A stretch of DNA of 64,000 bases from Siphonodentalium dalli (taxonomy: Eukaryota; Mollusca; Scaphopoda; Gadilida; Siphonodentaliidae). Of this stretch, positions 34,932-46,992 are shown in pieces. The notes under the pieces were generated by a model. It was not told where the DNA came from. It saw only the letters and a program-made list of their open reading frames with translations, and did not search any database. A program made the translations under genes and the position numbers. The stretch lies in assembly GCA_032622095.1 (NCBI GenBank), contig CP136066.1:147401559-147465558 (forward strand). The letters run 5' to 3'. Numbering within the stretch: position 1 is the stretch's first letter; the number at the start of each line of letters is the position of its first letter.

Positions 34932-37336
34932 CAATGAGTATAGTCCAAGTCTTCTCGTACTAAAACCAGCTAAGAAATTGGTATGGCGAGATGCTGGATT
35001 TTAGTCCGAGATCGCGCCCATAGCCTTCTTATGACACGAGTTACGCCCAGGATCTGTGGCGGGAATCTGTGGTGTATTTCACTCGATTTACCTAACAAAT
35101 CAATACATGATGCTATATACATCGGAAAGAGAGAATCTTATAGAGCTTCACGGTATTTAGTCATATCGCGATATAATTTTTTATATCGTGTAGTCGGTTT
35201 CGAAAAAAATGGATAGTCGGTATATCGTCGGTGACGATATTCCAATTATGTAGTCGGTTTTTTTATTTAAAATTGCCAAAAACGTATGAAACTTAGTTGA
35301 AATGTCTTCCTATAAGCAAGGAGACCAAGAGGCAGATCAAGGAGACAAAGAGACACATGTTTTGGATCAAGCACTAACAGCATTTTTTACTGCAAATGGT
35401 TGTATCAGTAATTGAATAGTGTCAACGCCTTCGTTCATGCGCCCCATCAGAGTGTGTTGTCGGAAGTAGTAAAACAATTTCATTGCGTGTACATGCATCA
35501 AAGCCATAATCCAATGTCCTCACAGCGCATTCATTCGCGATCACAGCTCATTGAAGTTTTTACGAGCGCTAACGTTTGTACACATGGTGTCGACACATTG
35601 CGCCATTGTTGGTTTACTTACACCCTGGCCAGTGTGAGAAACGATATACGCCGATGGCGATTTAATCGCAATGATGTATATATGGTAGGCCGAGTTAGGC
35701 ATTCAATAGTCTCAGCTAGAATTTCAATATGGACAAATTAAAAAACGATAAAGACAAATTAGCGCTTCATCCGAAAGCTAACACAACATCGCCTGTCTGG
35801 CTTCACTTTATTTGTAATTACTATCATTGTTTAATGTTTTATTTTTGTTTGTTGTGTTCATATAAATTAAGACGAAATTGAAATAATATTAGTATGTTAT
35901 TTTTTGTAATCGTAAGCGACGCCCAGGCAATTTATGAACATAAGCGACACACCCATTAGTTATCCCATTTCCATGTTGACGCTGACTCTATTAAACTCCG
36001 ATGCTTTGCTTTGTTTGTGTTGGATGCGAATGAGTTCGTCATAAGTGCGAAATAATTCAGAAGATTTTGACAAATACAAATTTCCCACGGTATTTAGTCA
36101 TATCGCGATATATTTTTCAATACCGTAGTCGGTATAACTTGAGTCAATATCGTGAAGCTCTAACATCTTATGGTCATAATGGTGTATAATAATCTAACTT
36201 TAATGTTAAATTACACATAGAATATTCCGGTTGATTGCCACAAACATCGCTGTTTTTCTGTTTGTTAACGTTTTAACTGTAAGCCGAAGTGATCCGAAGA
36301 ACTTCGGCATAGTCTGGAGTTTGTTCTGGGTATACTAGTTTCCATTTCTATAAATAGCGCGGGGTTTTCCGAACAAAATGGCGAAAACCAATCGACCCAA
36401 AGTCAAATTTCCTATGTGCTTTGAGAACAATTCCAGCACTAAAAACTTAATGACATAATAGAGGATCAGAACGGTAGTTTTGTTGACGGGTTTTTTTGCA
36501 AGCAACTCGTCAAAATTGCAGCAAATTAGAACTCTTGTGTCTGACTTGCCATGCGTGTGATTTTCGTCCATGTGCGTTTTGACTTTTGTGTTGATAAAAT
36601 AATCGGAGAACCGAATCACACCGTTTCGAAATATAGTTCTTCGGTTTTAGTGGGATTTTTCAAACTTAAGGTTCAAAATTTAACACAAATTGTGTTTGAT
36701 TTTTTGTGTGCTTAACAAGAGCAGTATATTGCTCTGTTCACTTAGTATATATCTTAATTTCGCGGAAGTCCACCAAATGTGGGTGAAATGTAGCGCCATA
36801 CTTATTCTAATGCTCGTTGTGTTTACACTGTTTTAAACTTTAAGAATGTAATTCCCGTAATTTATTTAATGTATTACATTTATATCTTCAATGTTTACTT
36901 AATCTATTTATTTTTTGACACACAAAATTATGATTACAATGGAGAATTCATCGTAATTTGCGTGGTTAGTCGAAAATCTACAGAATATTTTCAACGGAAA
37001 ATGCCGAACACAGTTCGCGAGGTCAACTGAGTTCACATACTTTTAAAAATTTGTAAACACTGCAGTAAATGTCTCTTTTCACATTAAATTACCGCTTTCA
37101 ATTCACAACTGATGTGGGTTTCAGATCAAATAGCATGTCTTCTGGGGAAAATATCCGTTTATTGTCGCAATTGTGATATTTTATTTCATATTATTGTGGT
37201 TTTATTTGAGCGGGTCATTAACACTTAACTCGTGTCATAAGAAGGCTATGGGCGCGATCTCGGACTAAAATCCAGCATCTCGCCATCCAATATCTTAGCT
37301 GGTTTTAGTATGAGAAGACTTGGACTACAATGAGTA
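34932..37336. mobile_element. Mutator-like (MULE) element, 102-bp TIRs, 9-bp TSD
   Basis: Body 34941-37327. TIRs 34941-35042 and 37226-37327 begin TAGTCCAAGTCTTCTC and match with only a few differences. CAATGAGTA flanks both ends exactly, the 9-bp duplication characteristic of Mutator superfamily insertion. The interior has no recognisable transposase; a separate hAT element occupies 35141-36162. Inserted in the intron between exons 2 and 3. Confidence 0.88.
35133..36170. mobile_element. Non-autonomous hAT element nested in the MULE
   Basis: Body 35141-36162, ends TAGAGCTTCACGGTAT-type and inverse CGTGAAGCTCTA; sub-terminal TTTAGTCATATCGCGATAT on both sides. Flanks GAATCTTA and ACATCTTA agree at 6 of 8 positions. 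TAGRGCTKCACG termini resemble animal hAT elements. Confidence 0.75.
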
Positions 37337-37364
37337 TAGTTCATGAAACGGCCATAATGAACTT

Positions 37365-37553
37365 ATAATTTGAACATTTCTCACCAATGAATATGAATCC
37401 TGCAATTTTATCATCTTTTCGTCTGTCTGTTTTCTGATTATATTACCTGAAAATCCCTCCAAATCTTAGACCCTCCCAATAATAGATAATAGACCCTCCC
37501 AATGTATACTTTTATAGCTGAACGGTAGAATCCATTCAGTATAGAAGGGTTAA
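37365..37553. mobile_element. Family E right part
   Basis: AACATTTCTCACCAATGAAT through CCCTCCCAATGTATACTTTT to CAGTATAGAAGGGTTAA; left half missing. Confidence 0.62.
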
Positions 37554-37671
37554 TTGGCAAATAAACTTCAAGTTTCAAATTAAAATTAGTGACTTACTCA
37601 ATTTGCAGAGTATTTATAGAATGTATAGAAATGTTGCATCTGTTTATTTCATGCTATTTAAACATGCACTC

Positions 37672-37845
37672 AAGCCTTGAAATAGTGTGCCTGTCATTTT
37701 CAGAATGAGGTCCCCAGAGGGTGAATTTAGTGATGCTACTCCCGCATAGCGGGCTGGCATCACCAAATTCACCCTCTGGGGACCTCATTCTTATTACACC
37801 TCAGCAGAATGAGGTTCCCAGAGGGTGAATTTAGTGATGCTACCA
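37672..37845. mobile_element. Family D, truncated
   Basis: CAAGCCTTGAAATAGTGTGC start and first palindrome complete; stops at GTGATGCTACCAG. Confidence 0.7.
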
Positions 37846-38120
37846 GAAACGTTTGTATTATCATTCCCCACAAAAAAACACAGGAAAAACTGGTGTTAAA
37901 CGTAATTCACTTAAAAGTGTTATAAAAGATTGATTTTCATAACACAACGGAACATTATAATGTTCTAAAGATAGTAAAAAATGTTGTCCAAGTTCATTGG
38001 CAGGAATATTCTCTTGTTGACAGGTCTCTCCTTTACTCCTTACACAAAATTATTATTTTATACCCCTCTATCAATGCAGAAAGTTCATGGAAGAAATACA
38101 CCATCATAAAAGGTAAACAT

Positions 38121-38316
38121 TACTATAATGCCCTAAATAATCGTCTCCTTAACCACAGCAGAATTATGGGTAATTTTACAGGATTTAGTAGGAAATATGG
38201 CGTGTTGCCATTCGCCGGAAAGCTAAAAGCTAAAAGCCATATTTCCGACTAAATCCTGAAAAGTTACCCATAATTCTGCTGTGGTTAAGGGATCGATTAT
38301 TTAGGGCATTACTGTA
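38121..38316. mobile_element. Family A palindrome
   Basis: TACTATAATGCCCTAAATAA to GGGCATTACTGTA; centre partly deleted (AAAGCTAAAAGCTAAAA). Confidence 0.78.
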
Positions 38317-38335
38317 CATAACACTGAACTTAATA

Positions 38336-38564
38336 TTTTCGAAAATCCTATGCCAATGCATGCTCTTAAATATGTGAGTCTCCCACGGAGCTTCACATAT
38401 AAAAGAGAATACAATGGCCTAACATTATGTAGCTGGACCTTGTTAGCCAGTGCATTATCTTATATATGTGAGGCTCCCTATGGGAGACTCGCTTATATAA
38501 GAGAATGCACTGGCACAGGATCCTGAATGCTGCACCAACGCATTTCCCATCAAGAATTACTTAA
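38336..38564 (-). mobile_element. Family B copy, inverted, degraded end
   Basis: ATTTTCGAAAATCCTATGCC, two hairpins, then GCTGCACCAACGCATTTCCC; ends CAAGAATTACTTAA. Confidence 0.68.
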
Positions 38565-38794
38565 CACTGACCTTATTTTGCAAAAACCATGTGCCAATGC
38601 ATTCTCTTATATATGTGAGTCTCCCATATATAAGAGAATACATTGGCCTGACAATATTGCCTTGATCTTGTAAGCAAGTGCATTCACTTATATATGCGAG
38701 GCTCCCTATGGGAGATTGCATATAAGAGAATGCATTAGCACAGGGAATTTGCTAGCTCCAGTCATTGAAGGGTTATCACTGACCTTATTTTGCA
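38565..38794. repeat. Hybrid family B copy between 18-bp direct repeats
   Basis: CACTGACCTTATTTTGCA at 38565-38582 and 38777-38794. The right copy contains the exon 2 donor. Between them is a B element whose both ends are of the CCAGTCAT type, so it looks recombinant. Confidence 0.7.
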
Positions 38795-38950
38795 TAACAG
38801 CATTGATGTCTGCATGACGATCGAGTAGATATTTGCACAGTGGTAGATTGTTTGTTAAGGCCCCTATCATCAACAGAGTCCTGCCATCTTTATTCCTCGC
38901 TTCAATCGGCTTTTGGTGACCATTTTGTTTCAGCAAAACCTTCACTATTT
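38784..38950 (-). CDS. Exon 2: ankyrin repeats
   Basis: The acceptor ctgttttcag precedes 38950 and the donor GTCAGT follows 38784. It reads AA plus 55 codons. It completes the repeat begun in the exon 22.3 kb upstream (EIVKVLLKQNG) and adds a full repeat with DGRTLLMIGAL and KYLLDRHADINAV. It ends in phase 0, matching the next exon. Its 3' boundary has an 18-bp direct duplicate 212 bp away, at 38565-38582 in the intron. Confidence 0.92.
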
Positions 38951-38994
38951 CTGAAAACAGAAATTAAATTAATGAGAAACAATAATGTTTTAGT

Positions 38995-40559
38995 AGTGTA
39001 AAAATGGTCCAGGAGATGAGGGACCCTGTAGGCTGACAAATTAAATAAGTCGCTCTTCAAAAGCTTTCGGCCTTAGGCCTTCATCAGTTGATATTATTCA
39101 GACAAAATCACATGATGGCATTCAGATAAACATACAAATAATAATGGCGGATATTATACAATACAACGACGTTTAAGGTCTTTCGTCAGAGAATGTCAAA
39201 CACCAAGCAACGCTATCGCAGCATCGACATCCAAAAGTTGGCGCCATTTCCTCTAGCATTGAATCCGTGGCCAGTCCGGGTTTTCAATTTTGCTATTTAA
39301 TGGTCTTCACGTATCAGTCTCAGATGTTTATTCCCATTGACCTTTTCTAAAACCGATACCCTTATGTTGTCAATGGAATGTCCCATTTGATTAAAATGTC
39401 CATAGGCTGGCTTATCATCGTGAAGTCTAATGTCCCTCAGATGTTCCAGAATCCTTTCCGACAATTGTATCTCTGTCTCGCCAACGAACACAGCGGATCC
39501 ACATATCAAACAGCTTAAACAATATATCACATTTCTGGTTTTACAATTACTATTTCTACATACATTATATTCTGCATTCCGTGTCGTATTTTTAACTTCA
39601 TCCAAACTCATAATTATGCAAATGGCACACAAATCCATACATAACTGTGATGGCATCGACACAGATCTACTCGTTTAACGATGAACCAGAATATCTCCCA
39701 AATTACTGTCACTTCTGTATGATATTAAAGGCGGCTCGGCAAAAACCGCCCGCATCCGGTCTGATTCATATAAAATATCCATATACTTCCTGGTTATCTC
39801 TCCTAAGCCCGGGAGAGTACTGTTATATGTCACCACAAGAGGCACCCTTTCATTTTTGGACACATTTGCTGTTTTCCGGCTGTTTCTCGATGAATCGCGC
39901 ACTGTATCCCCTCCACCTTAGCTGCTTTTTCAATTCACGGCGATGTCGTAAATAATCTGCCTGTTTTTCACAAATTCTCCTTATGCGAATACCTAGACCA
40001 TACACCACCGATCTCTTTATATGGGTGGGGTGGCTAGAAGCCCTGTCTAGATACAGCATCTTATCTGTTGGTTTTCTATACAAATCCATATACAATTTCC
40101 CATCCGATGAAAATGCACCACTGTATCCAGAAATTCAATTTTATCATCTGCATATCGAAGTTCAAATTTAATCTTGGGATGTATTGAATTAGCATGGGCA
40201 ATGAAATTTTCCAGTTGTTCGATACCATGAGTCCACACACCAAATCCGTCATCTATATACCTTTTGTAGAATGTCGGCGCCTGATTACACTTTAAGAGTG
40301 ATTTGTCCCATTTCCTCATAAATGTACATGCGTAATTTCTCCCAAGTCGCGATCCTATGGCAACTCCATCGTTTTGCAGAAATGAATGGTCAGCAAGATT
40401 GAAGTTATTGTTTTCCAACACTAGGTCTATCATTTCCATCGCATACTTTGTTTCAATTATTGGGTTATTTCTTGACTCCAGTGCTTCCTTGCACGCCTCC
40501 ATACCGTCCTTGCGGGTTGAATAATGTTTTATCCCATAGTTTTGGGGTGCGAAAAACAT
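38995..40559 (-). mobile_element. Penelope-like retroelement, 5'-truncated pseudogene
   Basis: Decayed ORF blocks on the minus strand. 40559-40047: reverse transcriptase with FLQNDGVAIGSRLGRNYA, then FYKRYIDDGFGVW carrying the YIDD catalytic box, and FELRYADDKIEFLDT. After a frameshift, 40095-39850: MYMDLYRKPTDKMLYLDRAS and HPTHIKRSVVYGLGIRIRRI. After another frameshift, 39902-39675 leads to NLGDILVHR and a TAA stop. 39662-39297 then gives a GIY-YIG nuclease-like block with NVIYCLSC, VFVGETEIQLSERILEHLRD and YGHFNQMGHS. RT plus C-terminal GIY-YIG is diagnostic of Penelope-like elements. N-terminal RT motifs are missing. The 3' untranslated part runs to about 38995. Confidence 0.88.
39065..39087 (-). 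ncRNA. Hammerhead-ribozyme-like core in the Penelope 3' region
   Basis: Minus strand has CTGATGA, then a self-pairing GGCC/GGCC hairpin, then GAAA, the order of hammerhead core boxes. Penelope-like elements are known to carry hammerheads. An extra A after CTGATGA and a weak stem III make activity doubtful. Confidence 0.35.
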
Positions 40560-41199
40560 AAGTTAAATGGGGTTGCTATAGCTTTCCTTGTCTAGTAAAA
40601 GTCAGAAAATGTAGAGGGAACTTTGTTATGTATATACACTCATTTAATCTGACACACAAATTACATTGTGTTACTAGTACATGACATAGGGATTACCTAT
40701 AATTTTCTAATGCCCCTGACTATTCACAATTAGTATTGTAGCCAATAATGACTCTCCATTATAACATGTGATCCTAAATTTCCTACAGTTCTGGAGTTAC
40801 AATTTACACCAACTATGATGATCAGCTAATTATTTTCTTCAATGTTGTCAGCTACTTAATGTTGTATGTCACTATATGTATACATGATAGCCTAGATAGG
40901 CTATCCTTACACATTACACAGTGATAGTCAATCTTCACACATTACCCAGAGATATGTTAAGAGTTCATGCATTTTGCAAATAATGACAAATTTTGCGGGC
41001 CATTTATTTCAATATGGTGGTGTCTGAGACTCAAATAATATTTCTTATTTGGCCTAATAGACATACATGTAGCATAAATTACATCAACATTACTTTCATG
41101 TTTCCTTTCACCATTGGTTCACCTCTTGGCTGCTATGTATCCATACTAGGTATGGACATAAAATACCATGCTGAGTAAGGACCTAAGTAAGGACCTGAG
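40560..41199. other. Intron, nothing recognised
   Basis: AT-rich; only a short GATAGCCTAGATAGGCTATC foldback near 40887-40906. Confidence 0.5.
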
Positions 41200-41305
41200 T
41201 AAGCTTTCTGATGAATGGCAACAAGCCATAATTCCGACTAAATCCTGAAAATTTTCCCATAATTCTGCTGTAGTTAAAGGGTCATATACTACGGGCGTTA
41301 CTGTA
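41200..41305. mobile_element. Family A right half
   Basis: AGCTTTCTGATGAATGGCAA to GGCGTTACTGTA. Left arm missing. Confidence 0.7.
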
Positions 41306-41881
41306 GTTGAGTGTTAAATACAACTCATTTACCAATAAACTCTCTATTTTCCTGTGGTTCACTATTTATACTTTTCTAGTCATACTATTTTTCGCGAAAG
41401 TTGATGTGCGAATTTAAATACGAGTAAGGTATCTGAACATCCCAACACATTTATGAATGTGTTTCTCTGCCTGTGATGGTCTGATTCTAACAATAAACTC
41501 ATTTTTTCAACGAATCAAACATCCATCAAACTACCATTCAAATAATTCCAGTTATACATCATGTAAAAGAAACAACTACATGTATATATAGTATCACAAC
41601 ACATAAAAAATTATTCCATATTTCACAAATCAGATAATCCACATCACTGGAAATTTAGTCTGCAGTTTGAAATTGATTTGCCTCATTACTTCTAAATACC
41701 TGTTGAATGATTATAGGTCTAGCCATACAAGCTGTTCTGATGGTTGCAGGAAATAAGCTGAAGAAATCTTGAGACTTGTTTCAAATTTAATGTCACTAGC
41801 TTACAGCCATTCTGGTGAGCTTTTTCAAGTGTAATGTTGACATTGTTTTTGACTTGAAAAAGGCCATAAGCTAGTGTCATT
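41306..41881. other. Intron; one foldback sentence
   Basis: 41750-41880 contains inverted AGCTTACAGCCATTCTGG/AAAGGCCATAAGCTAG-like sentences; otherwise nothing recognised. Confidence 0.4.
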
Positions 41882-42045
41882 CAGCCTTCCACGACGGGAA
41901 CTTCCGGAAATTTAGAGAAAACCCTAAGCCAATGCATTTTCTTATATATGCGAGGCTCCATATGAGAGACTCGCATATATAAGAGAATAGGCTGGAACAG
42001 GATCTTTAATGCTGCACCAGCGCAGCTCCCGTCATGAAAGAGTTA
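41882..42045 (-). mobile_element. Single-hairpin family B copy
   Basis: CTTCCACGACGGGAACTTCC to CCCGTCATGAAAGAGTTAA with just one hairpin and no spacer, as if the two hairpins recombined. Confidence 0.75.
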
Positions 42046-42668
42046 AAACTTAAACAAGTCTCAAGGTGCATTCAACTTATTTCTTTTTTCTTCAAAATAC
42101 CTGAGAAGACTGCAACGTTTCCTCAAACTTTATATATGATATACCTTAAGCAAGATAAGATCGTAGAAAGTTTCCAAATAACCATTAATATTCCCAGGTC
42201 TTTTTGCAGACCAACTACTAACAGCATACAATTCTCCCAGCCCAGCCTATCATTGATGTGCGACTATATGGGTGAGCTTCTCAGGTAAATGTCGGCTCAA
42301 GATCGCATGAGAATGTTCTCCATCAGTTGACAATTTCAGTCGGGAGACAATCTCCAATTAATCATGAAACATGATGAGATTGACGCGGAATCAATAAAAT
42401 AGGCCCATCAAGCAGAAGATAAATGTTACAAATACACACTGTTTATACCGCGTTGCTAGGATATTTGCAGGAATTCTCTGATTTCTGAAGAAAATGATGT
42501 TCATTTCCATGGCAACAAATGAAAGTATATTGATTGGAGGTGAATTTAACTTAAGCTGATCTGATTTATCCTTGACCAGAATTAGCTTCAGAGTTCTAAT
42601 ATGAGGGTGATGTTCTGAGACAATTATGATCAGGGGACCTCAATTTTTGCTAGCAATTCACTTATGTA

Positions 42669-42808
42669 GTACAGGCCCTATATAATTAACTCCTTAACCA
42701 CAGCAGAATTATGGGCAATTTTCAGGATTTAGTCGGAAATATGGCTTGTTGGCATTCATCGGAAATTCTGCTGTGGTTAAGGAGTCGATTATTTAGGGCA
42801 TTATTGTA
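42669..42808. mobile_element. Family A, right arm shortened
   Basis: TACAGGCCCTATATAATTAA; ATTCATCGG joins directly to AAATTCTGCTGTGG; ends GCATTATTGTA. Confidence 0.72.
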
Positions 42809-42869
42809 TTCACACTGGGCGAACAGCACCCAATGAAACCTGGTATTGTCTACAAGAAACTCAGATCAT

Positions 42870-43310
42870 CAAGCCTGCAAATAGTGTGTCTGTCAATTGC
42901 AGAATGAGGTCCCCCAGCGGGTGAATTTAGTGATGCTATTCCGCACAGTGGGCTAGCATCACCAAATTCACCCTCTGGGAAACTCATTCTGCTTAGGCCT
43001 CAACTGCTGTGTGAGACCTAGGATCAGTTTGAAGTTCCTCATTTTATGTTGGTGATGTTCACATTAGTCCCCTCGATTATGCATTTTATCTTCTGTAAAT
43101 TAGGGGATAAAGGAACTTCCCAGAAGGGAAAAAGTAACTAAAAACAATGTTAATTTGAGACAATAGATACTTCCCAGAAGATGAGGCCTAAGCAGAATGA
43201 GGTCCCCAGAGGGTGAATTTGGTAATTCCAGCCCACTGAGGGATATAGCATCACTAAATTCACCCTCTGGGAACCTCACTCTGCAAATGACAAACACACT
43301 ATTTGCTATA
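42870..43310. mobile_element. Family D full element
   Basis: CAAGCCTGCAAATAGTGTGT start; ATGACAAACACACTATTTGC end; about 440 bp with two palindrome blocks and a central GAAGTTCCTCATTTTATG-type segment. Confidence 0.75.
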
Positions 43311-43599
43311 TAGAATGGGTCACTGTGAACCAATCTCTCAATCTCTCAATCTCGTGCTGGGTACGTGCTGTATCTAATCAACGATCAGCTCACACAAAGT
43401 TTTTTTTGTGGATAATATCGCATTTATACTATCATTATACTATACTTTAGTATATTCTTGAGGAATTTTTCATAATTTGGTAACTTTTATTTTAAAATTA
43501 TAACCTACAACGAAGACCATACGTGCATTTAAATATGTATGTATCTGATTTACGGAGGCACTGCCTCTGTATGAGTATTCATTGATTCAAATGTAAGTG

Positions 43600-43862
43600 A
43601 ATCGTCATCATCACCAAACTTCATGATCGTCATCATTTTCAACATCACCACCATCATCGTCGTCATGATGGTCATCATTTTCAACATCACCACCATCATT
43701 GTCATCATCAGCATCATCATCATCTTCTTCTTCCTCATTATCATCACCATCATTATCTTCATCAACATCATCATCGTCATCATCATTATCATCATCACCA
43801 TCATCGTCGTCAACATCATCATAATCATTTTCATCAGCATATTGTATATCCACAATTGTACA
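43600..43862. repeat. Imperfect (ATC)n microsatellite
   Basis: About 260 bp of CATCATCATC with interruptions. Produces spurious Asp- or Met-rich ORFs. Confidence 0.92.
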
Positions 43863-44059
43863 TACATGTAGTTAGTTCTTTATTGTTATTGTATTTTGTC
43901 AACTTGAGATAATACGTGTTATATGTTATATTCTTTATAAAAATCTTCATCATTTTGGAGAAAATAAAGATATAATGAAAGTGTCAATGACACTGTAGCT
44001 CAACTTGGAAAGGGAATAATTTCTTGTGTTACAGTCAATGGAGTGATTAGGAATGTGTT

Positions 44060-45815
44060 AAGTTGAAAGGCCTAGTTATGCAAAGAGTAAAATCCAAGAT
44101 GGCCACTGGCAGCCATGTTTTTTTGCCGAATGACCCCAAAAAGACTCGTTCCCATCTACATGTCATTGTTAACATCCATCACAAATTTCATGATGATCCG
44201 ACAAAAGATACGACCTGTAGCCTGTGTCAAATGATTTAGTCATGCAAAGAGTAAAATACAAGATGGCTGCTGGCGGACATGTTTTTTTGCGGAATGACCC
44301 CAAAATTACGCGTTCCCATCTACATGTCAATATTAACTTCCACGACAAATTTCATGATGATCAGACGAACATTTCGGTCTGTAGTCTGTGCTAATTTATT
44401 GAATTATGAAATCCAAGATGGCCACTGGCGGCCATGTTGTTTTGCCGAATGACCCCAAAATGACTCGTTCCCATCTATATGTCAATGTCAACAGCCATGA
44501 CAAATTTCATAATGATCCGAACAAAGGTACGACCTGTAGTCTGTGCCAAAAGATTTAGTCATGCAAAGAGTAAAATCCAAGAAGGCTGCTGGCGGTCTTG
44601 TTTTTTGGCCAAATGACACCAAAATGACTCGTTCCCATCCATATGTCAATGTCAACAGCCATGACAAATTTCATAATGATCCAACCAAAGGTACGACCTG
44701 TAGCCCGTGCCAAACGATTTAGTCATGCAAAGAACAAAATCCAAGATGGCTGCTGGCGGCCATGTTTTTTTGCCGAATGACCCCAAAATGACTCGTTCCC
44801 ATCTACATGTTATTGTTAACATCCATGACAAATTTCATGATGATCCGACCAAAGGTACGACCCGTAGCCCGTGCCAAAGGATTTAGTCATGCAAAGAGTA
44901 AAATCCAAGATGGCTTCCCGCGGCAATGTTTTATTGGCGAATGACCCCAAAATGACTCGTTCCCATCTATATGTCATTGTTAACATCCATGACAAATTTC
45001 ACAATGATTCGATCAAAGGTATAGGGCCTGTAGCCCGTGCCAAACACTTTAGTCATGCAAAGAGTAAAATCCAAAATGGCTGCTGGCAGCCATGTTTTTT
45101 GGCCGAACGACCCCAAAATGACTCGTTCCCATCTACATGTCAATATTAACTTCCATGACAAATTTCATGATAATCAGATGAACACTCTGGCCTGTAGTCC
45201 AAGATGGCCACTGACGGCCATTTTTTTTTGCCGAATGACCCCAAGATGACTCGTTCCCATCTACATGTCAATGTCAACGCCCATGACAAATTTCATAATG
45301 ATCCGACCAAAGGTAGGACCTGTAGCCCGTGCCAAAGGATTTAGTCAGGTAAAGAGTAAAATCCAAGATGGCTTCCCGCGGCCATGTTTTATGGCCGAAC
45401 GACCCCAAAATGACTCGTTCTCATCTATATGTCATTGTTAACATCCATGACAAATTTCACAATGATTCGATCAAAGGTAGGACCTGTAGCCCGTGCCAAA
45501 CAATTTAGTCATGCAAATAGTTATATCCAAAATGGCTGCTGGCAGCAACGTTTTTTGGCCGTACGGCCCCAAAATGACTCTGTCCCATCTACGTGTCAAT
45601 ATTAACATCCATGACAAATTTCATGATGATCAGACGAACGGTAGGACCTGTAGCCCGTGCTTATGGATTGAATTTTGAAATCCAAGATGGCCACTGGCGG
45701 CCATGTATTTTTCCCGAATGACCCCAAGATCACTCGTTCCCATCAACATGTCAATGTCAACAGCTATGACAAATTTTATAATGATCCGACCAAAGGTATG
45801 ACATGTAGCCCGTGC
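44060..45815 (+). repeat. Tandem array, 11 monomers of about 160 bp
   Basis: Each unit has AATCCAAGATGGC, GGCCATGTTTTTTTGCCGAA, TGACCCCAAAATGACTCGTT, CCCATCTACATGTCA and GACAAATTTCATGATGATC. Counted by the ACTCGTTCCCATC box, there are eleven copies. Variants are ordered (see findings). Confidence 0.88.
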
Positions 45816-46989
45816 TAAAGGAAATTGTTGACGCATCACACACGCACACACACACCCTCGCACACACGCACACACAGACGACAAAGCCATGGCAATAGCT
45901 CAAACTTTACAAAGTAAAGTTGAGCTAATAAATAATAAAAAAAAATTCGCAGGGGCAAGGCATAATAAAATTGTGCTATATATTGCATGTATATGATCAT
46001 GTTGCAGTTCCACATAACGTTGTTAAACTCTAAGAGTATTGCTGCTTTCATAAAACAACAGCTGGTGCCGATTTTAATCATATACCACAACTTCCTAATT
46101 AGAGTTAGAAAATAAAATATGATGTTATAATAAATTTTGAGTTATTTTTTAAAACCATATTCTCTCATATGTTGATTTGTATGAGCAAAAGCCGACTGGA
46201 ATACTGCAATATGGCAGGTAAATTTAAAAAAAAAACAATTATTTTTGAAATTTATAGTCACATTTCTGTGTCATTACAGGCAGCCATCATGAATGTCTTA
46301 CACTCAACTATCACTTCCGCATTAATGATTGCCGTATTTAAACACATTGGCTTTTAAAAACCTAATGGTTTTATAGAAAATAAAACTGGACGTAATTATA
46401 TACGTCCTAGGCCAGAAATCTACAGAACACATCCTTAGATATAATTAATAATATCGATGAATACCTTGTAACTTTCTCTTTTATATCCAAACCTTTTCAG
46501 AAGAACAAGAGTATTAACAACACAGACAAAGAAACCATGGATTTCAATACATATGATCACCAATGCTCAATGGAAGATAACGCCTTCCCAGAGCAACGGA
46601 AACTATTTGAACAACCAAACAGTACACATACTGCATGTTGTGGGCCCATAAAGTATACAGTATAATATTCCAACCAGTAAACAGCAGACCCAGTAAGGAG
46701 ATTTATTATGTCTTGTTGACTGTTCAACGGTGGTAAAAACAGAATGGAAATGATATAACTATATTTGTTTTGGAAATTATGTACATATTTGGCACTCAGC
46801 CTGTGAGTGCTAAGTGTTTAGTGCTTAATGATTCTATCTAGCCAGATTATTACTGGTAGGCTAAATAACCAGTGAGCTAGGTCAAGTTATGAAGTGTAAG
46901 GGTGGCACCCATATAACAATTTAAATCTGACATAAAATTTGAAAACCTACATAAATGTTTGAGTCCTTGATTCTGTCTAAATATACCCA
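45816..46989. other. Intron with short CACA tract
   Basis: (CA)n-rich ACACACGCACACAC at 45837-45877 ends the array; the remainder is AT-rich with nothing recognised. Confidence 0.55.
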
Positions 46990-46992
46990 TTA

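Noticed and set aside
35412-35741. 109-residue plus-strand ORF inside the nested hAT element
   Set aside because: No recognisable transposase or zinc-finger motif; could be chance or a decayed fragment.
36335-36619. 94-residue minus-strand ORF inside the MULE
   Set aside because: No MULE transposase motif; not supported as coding.
43550-43867. Asp-rich and Met-rich ORFs
   Set aside because: Produced by the (ATC)n microsatellite read in different frames.
44871-45678. Several 60-90 residue ORFs containing KMAAGSHVFWPNDPKMT-like text
   Set aside because: Frames of the 160-bp tandem repeat; no single long frame and frequent indels between monomers.
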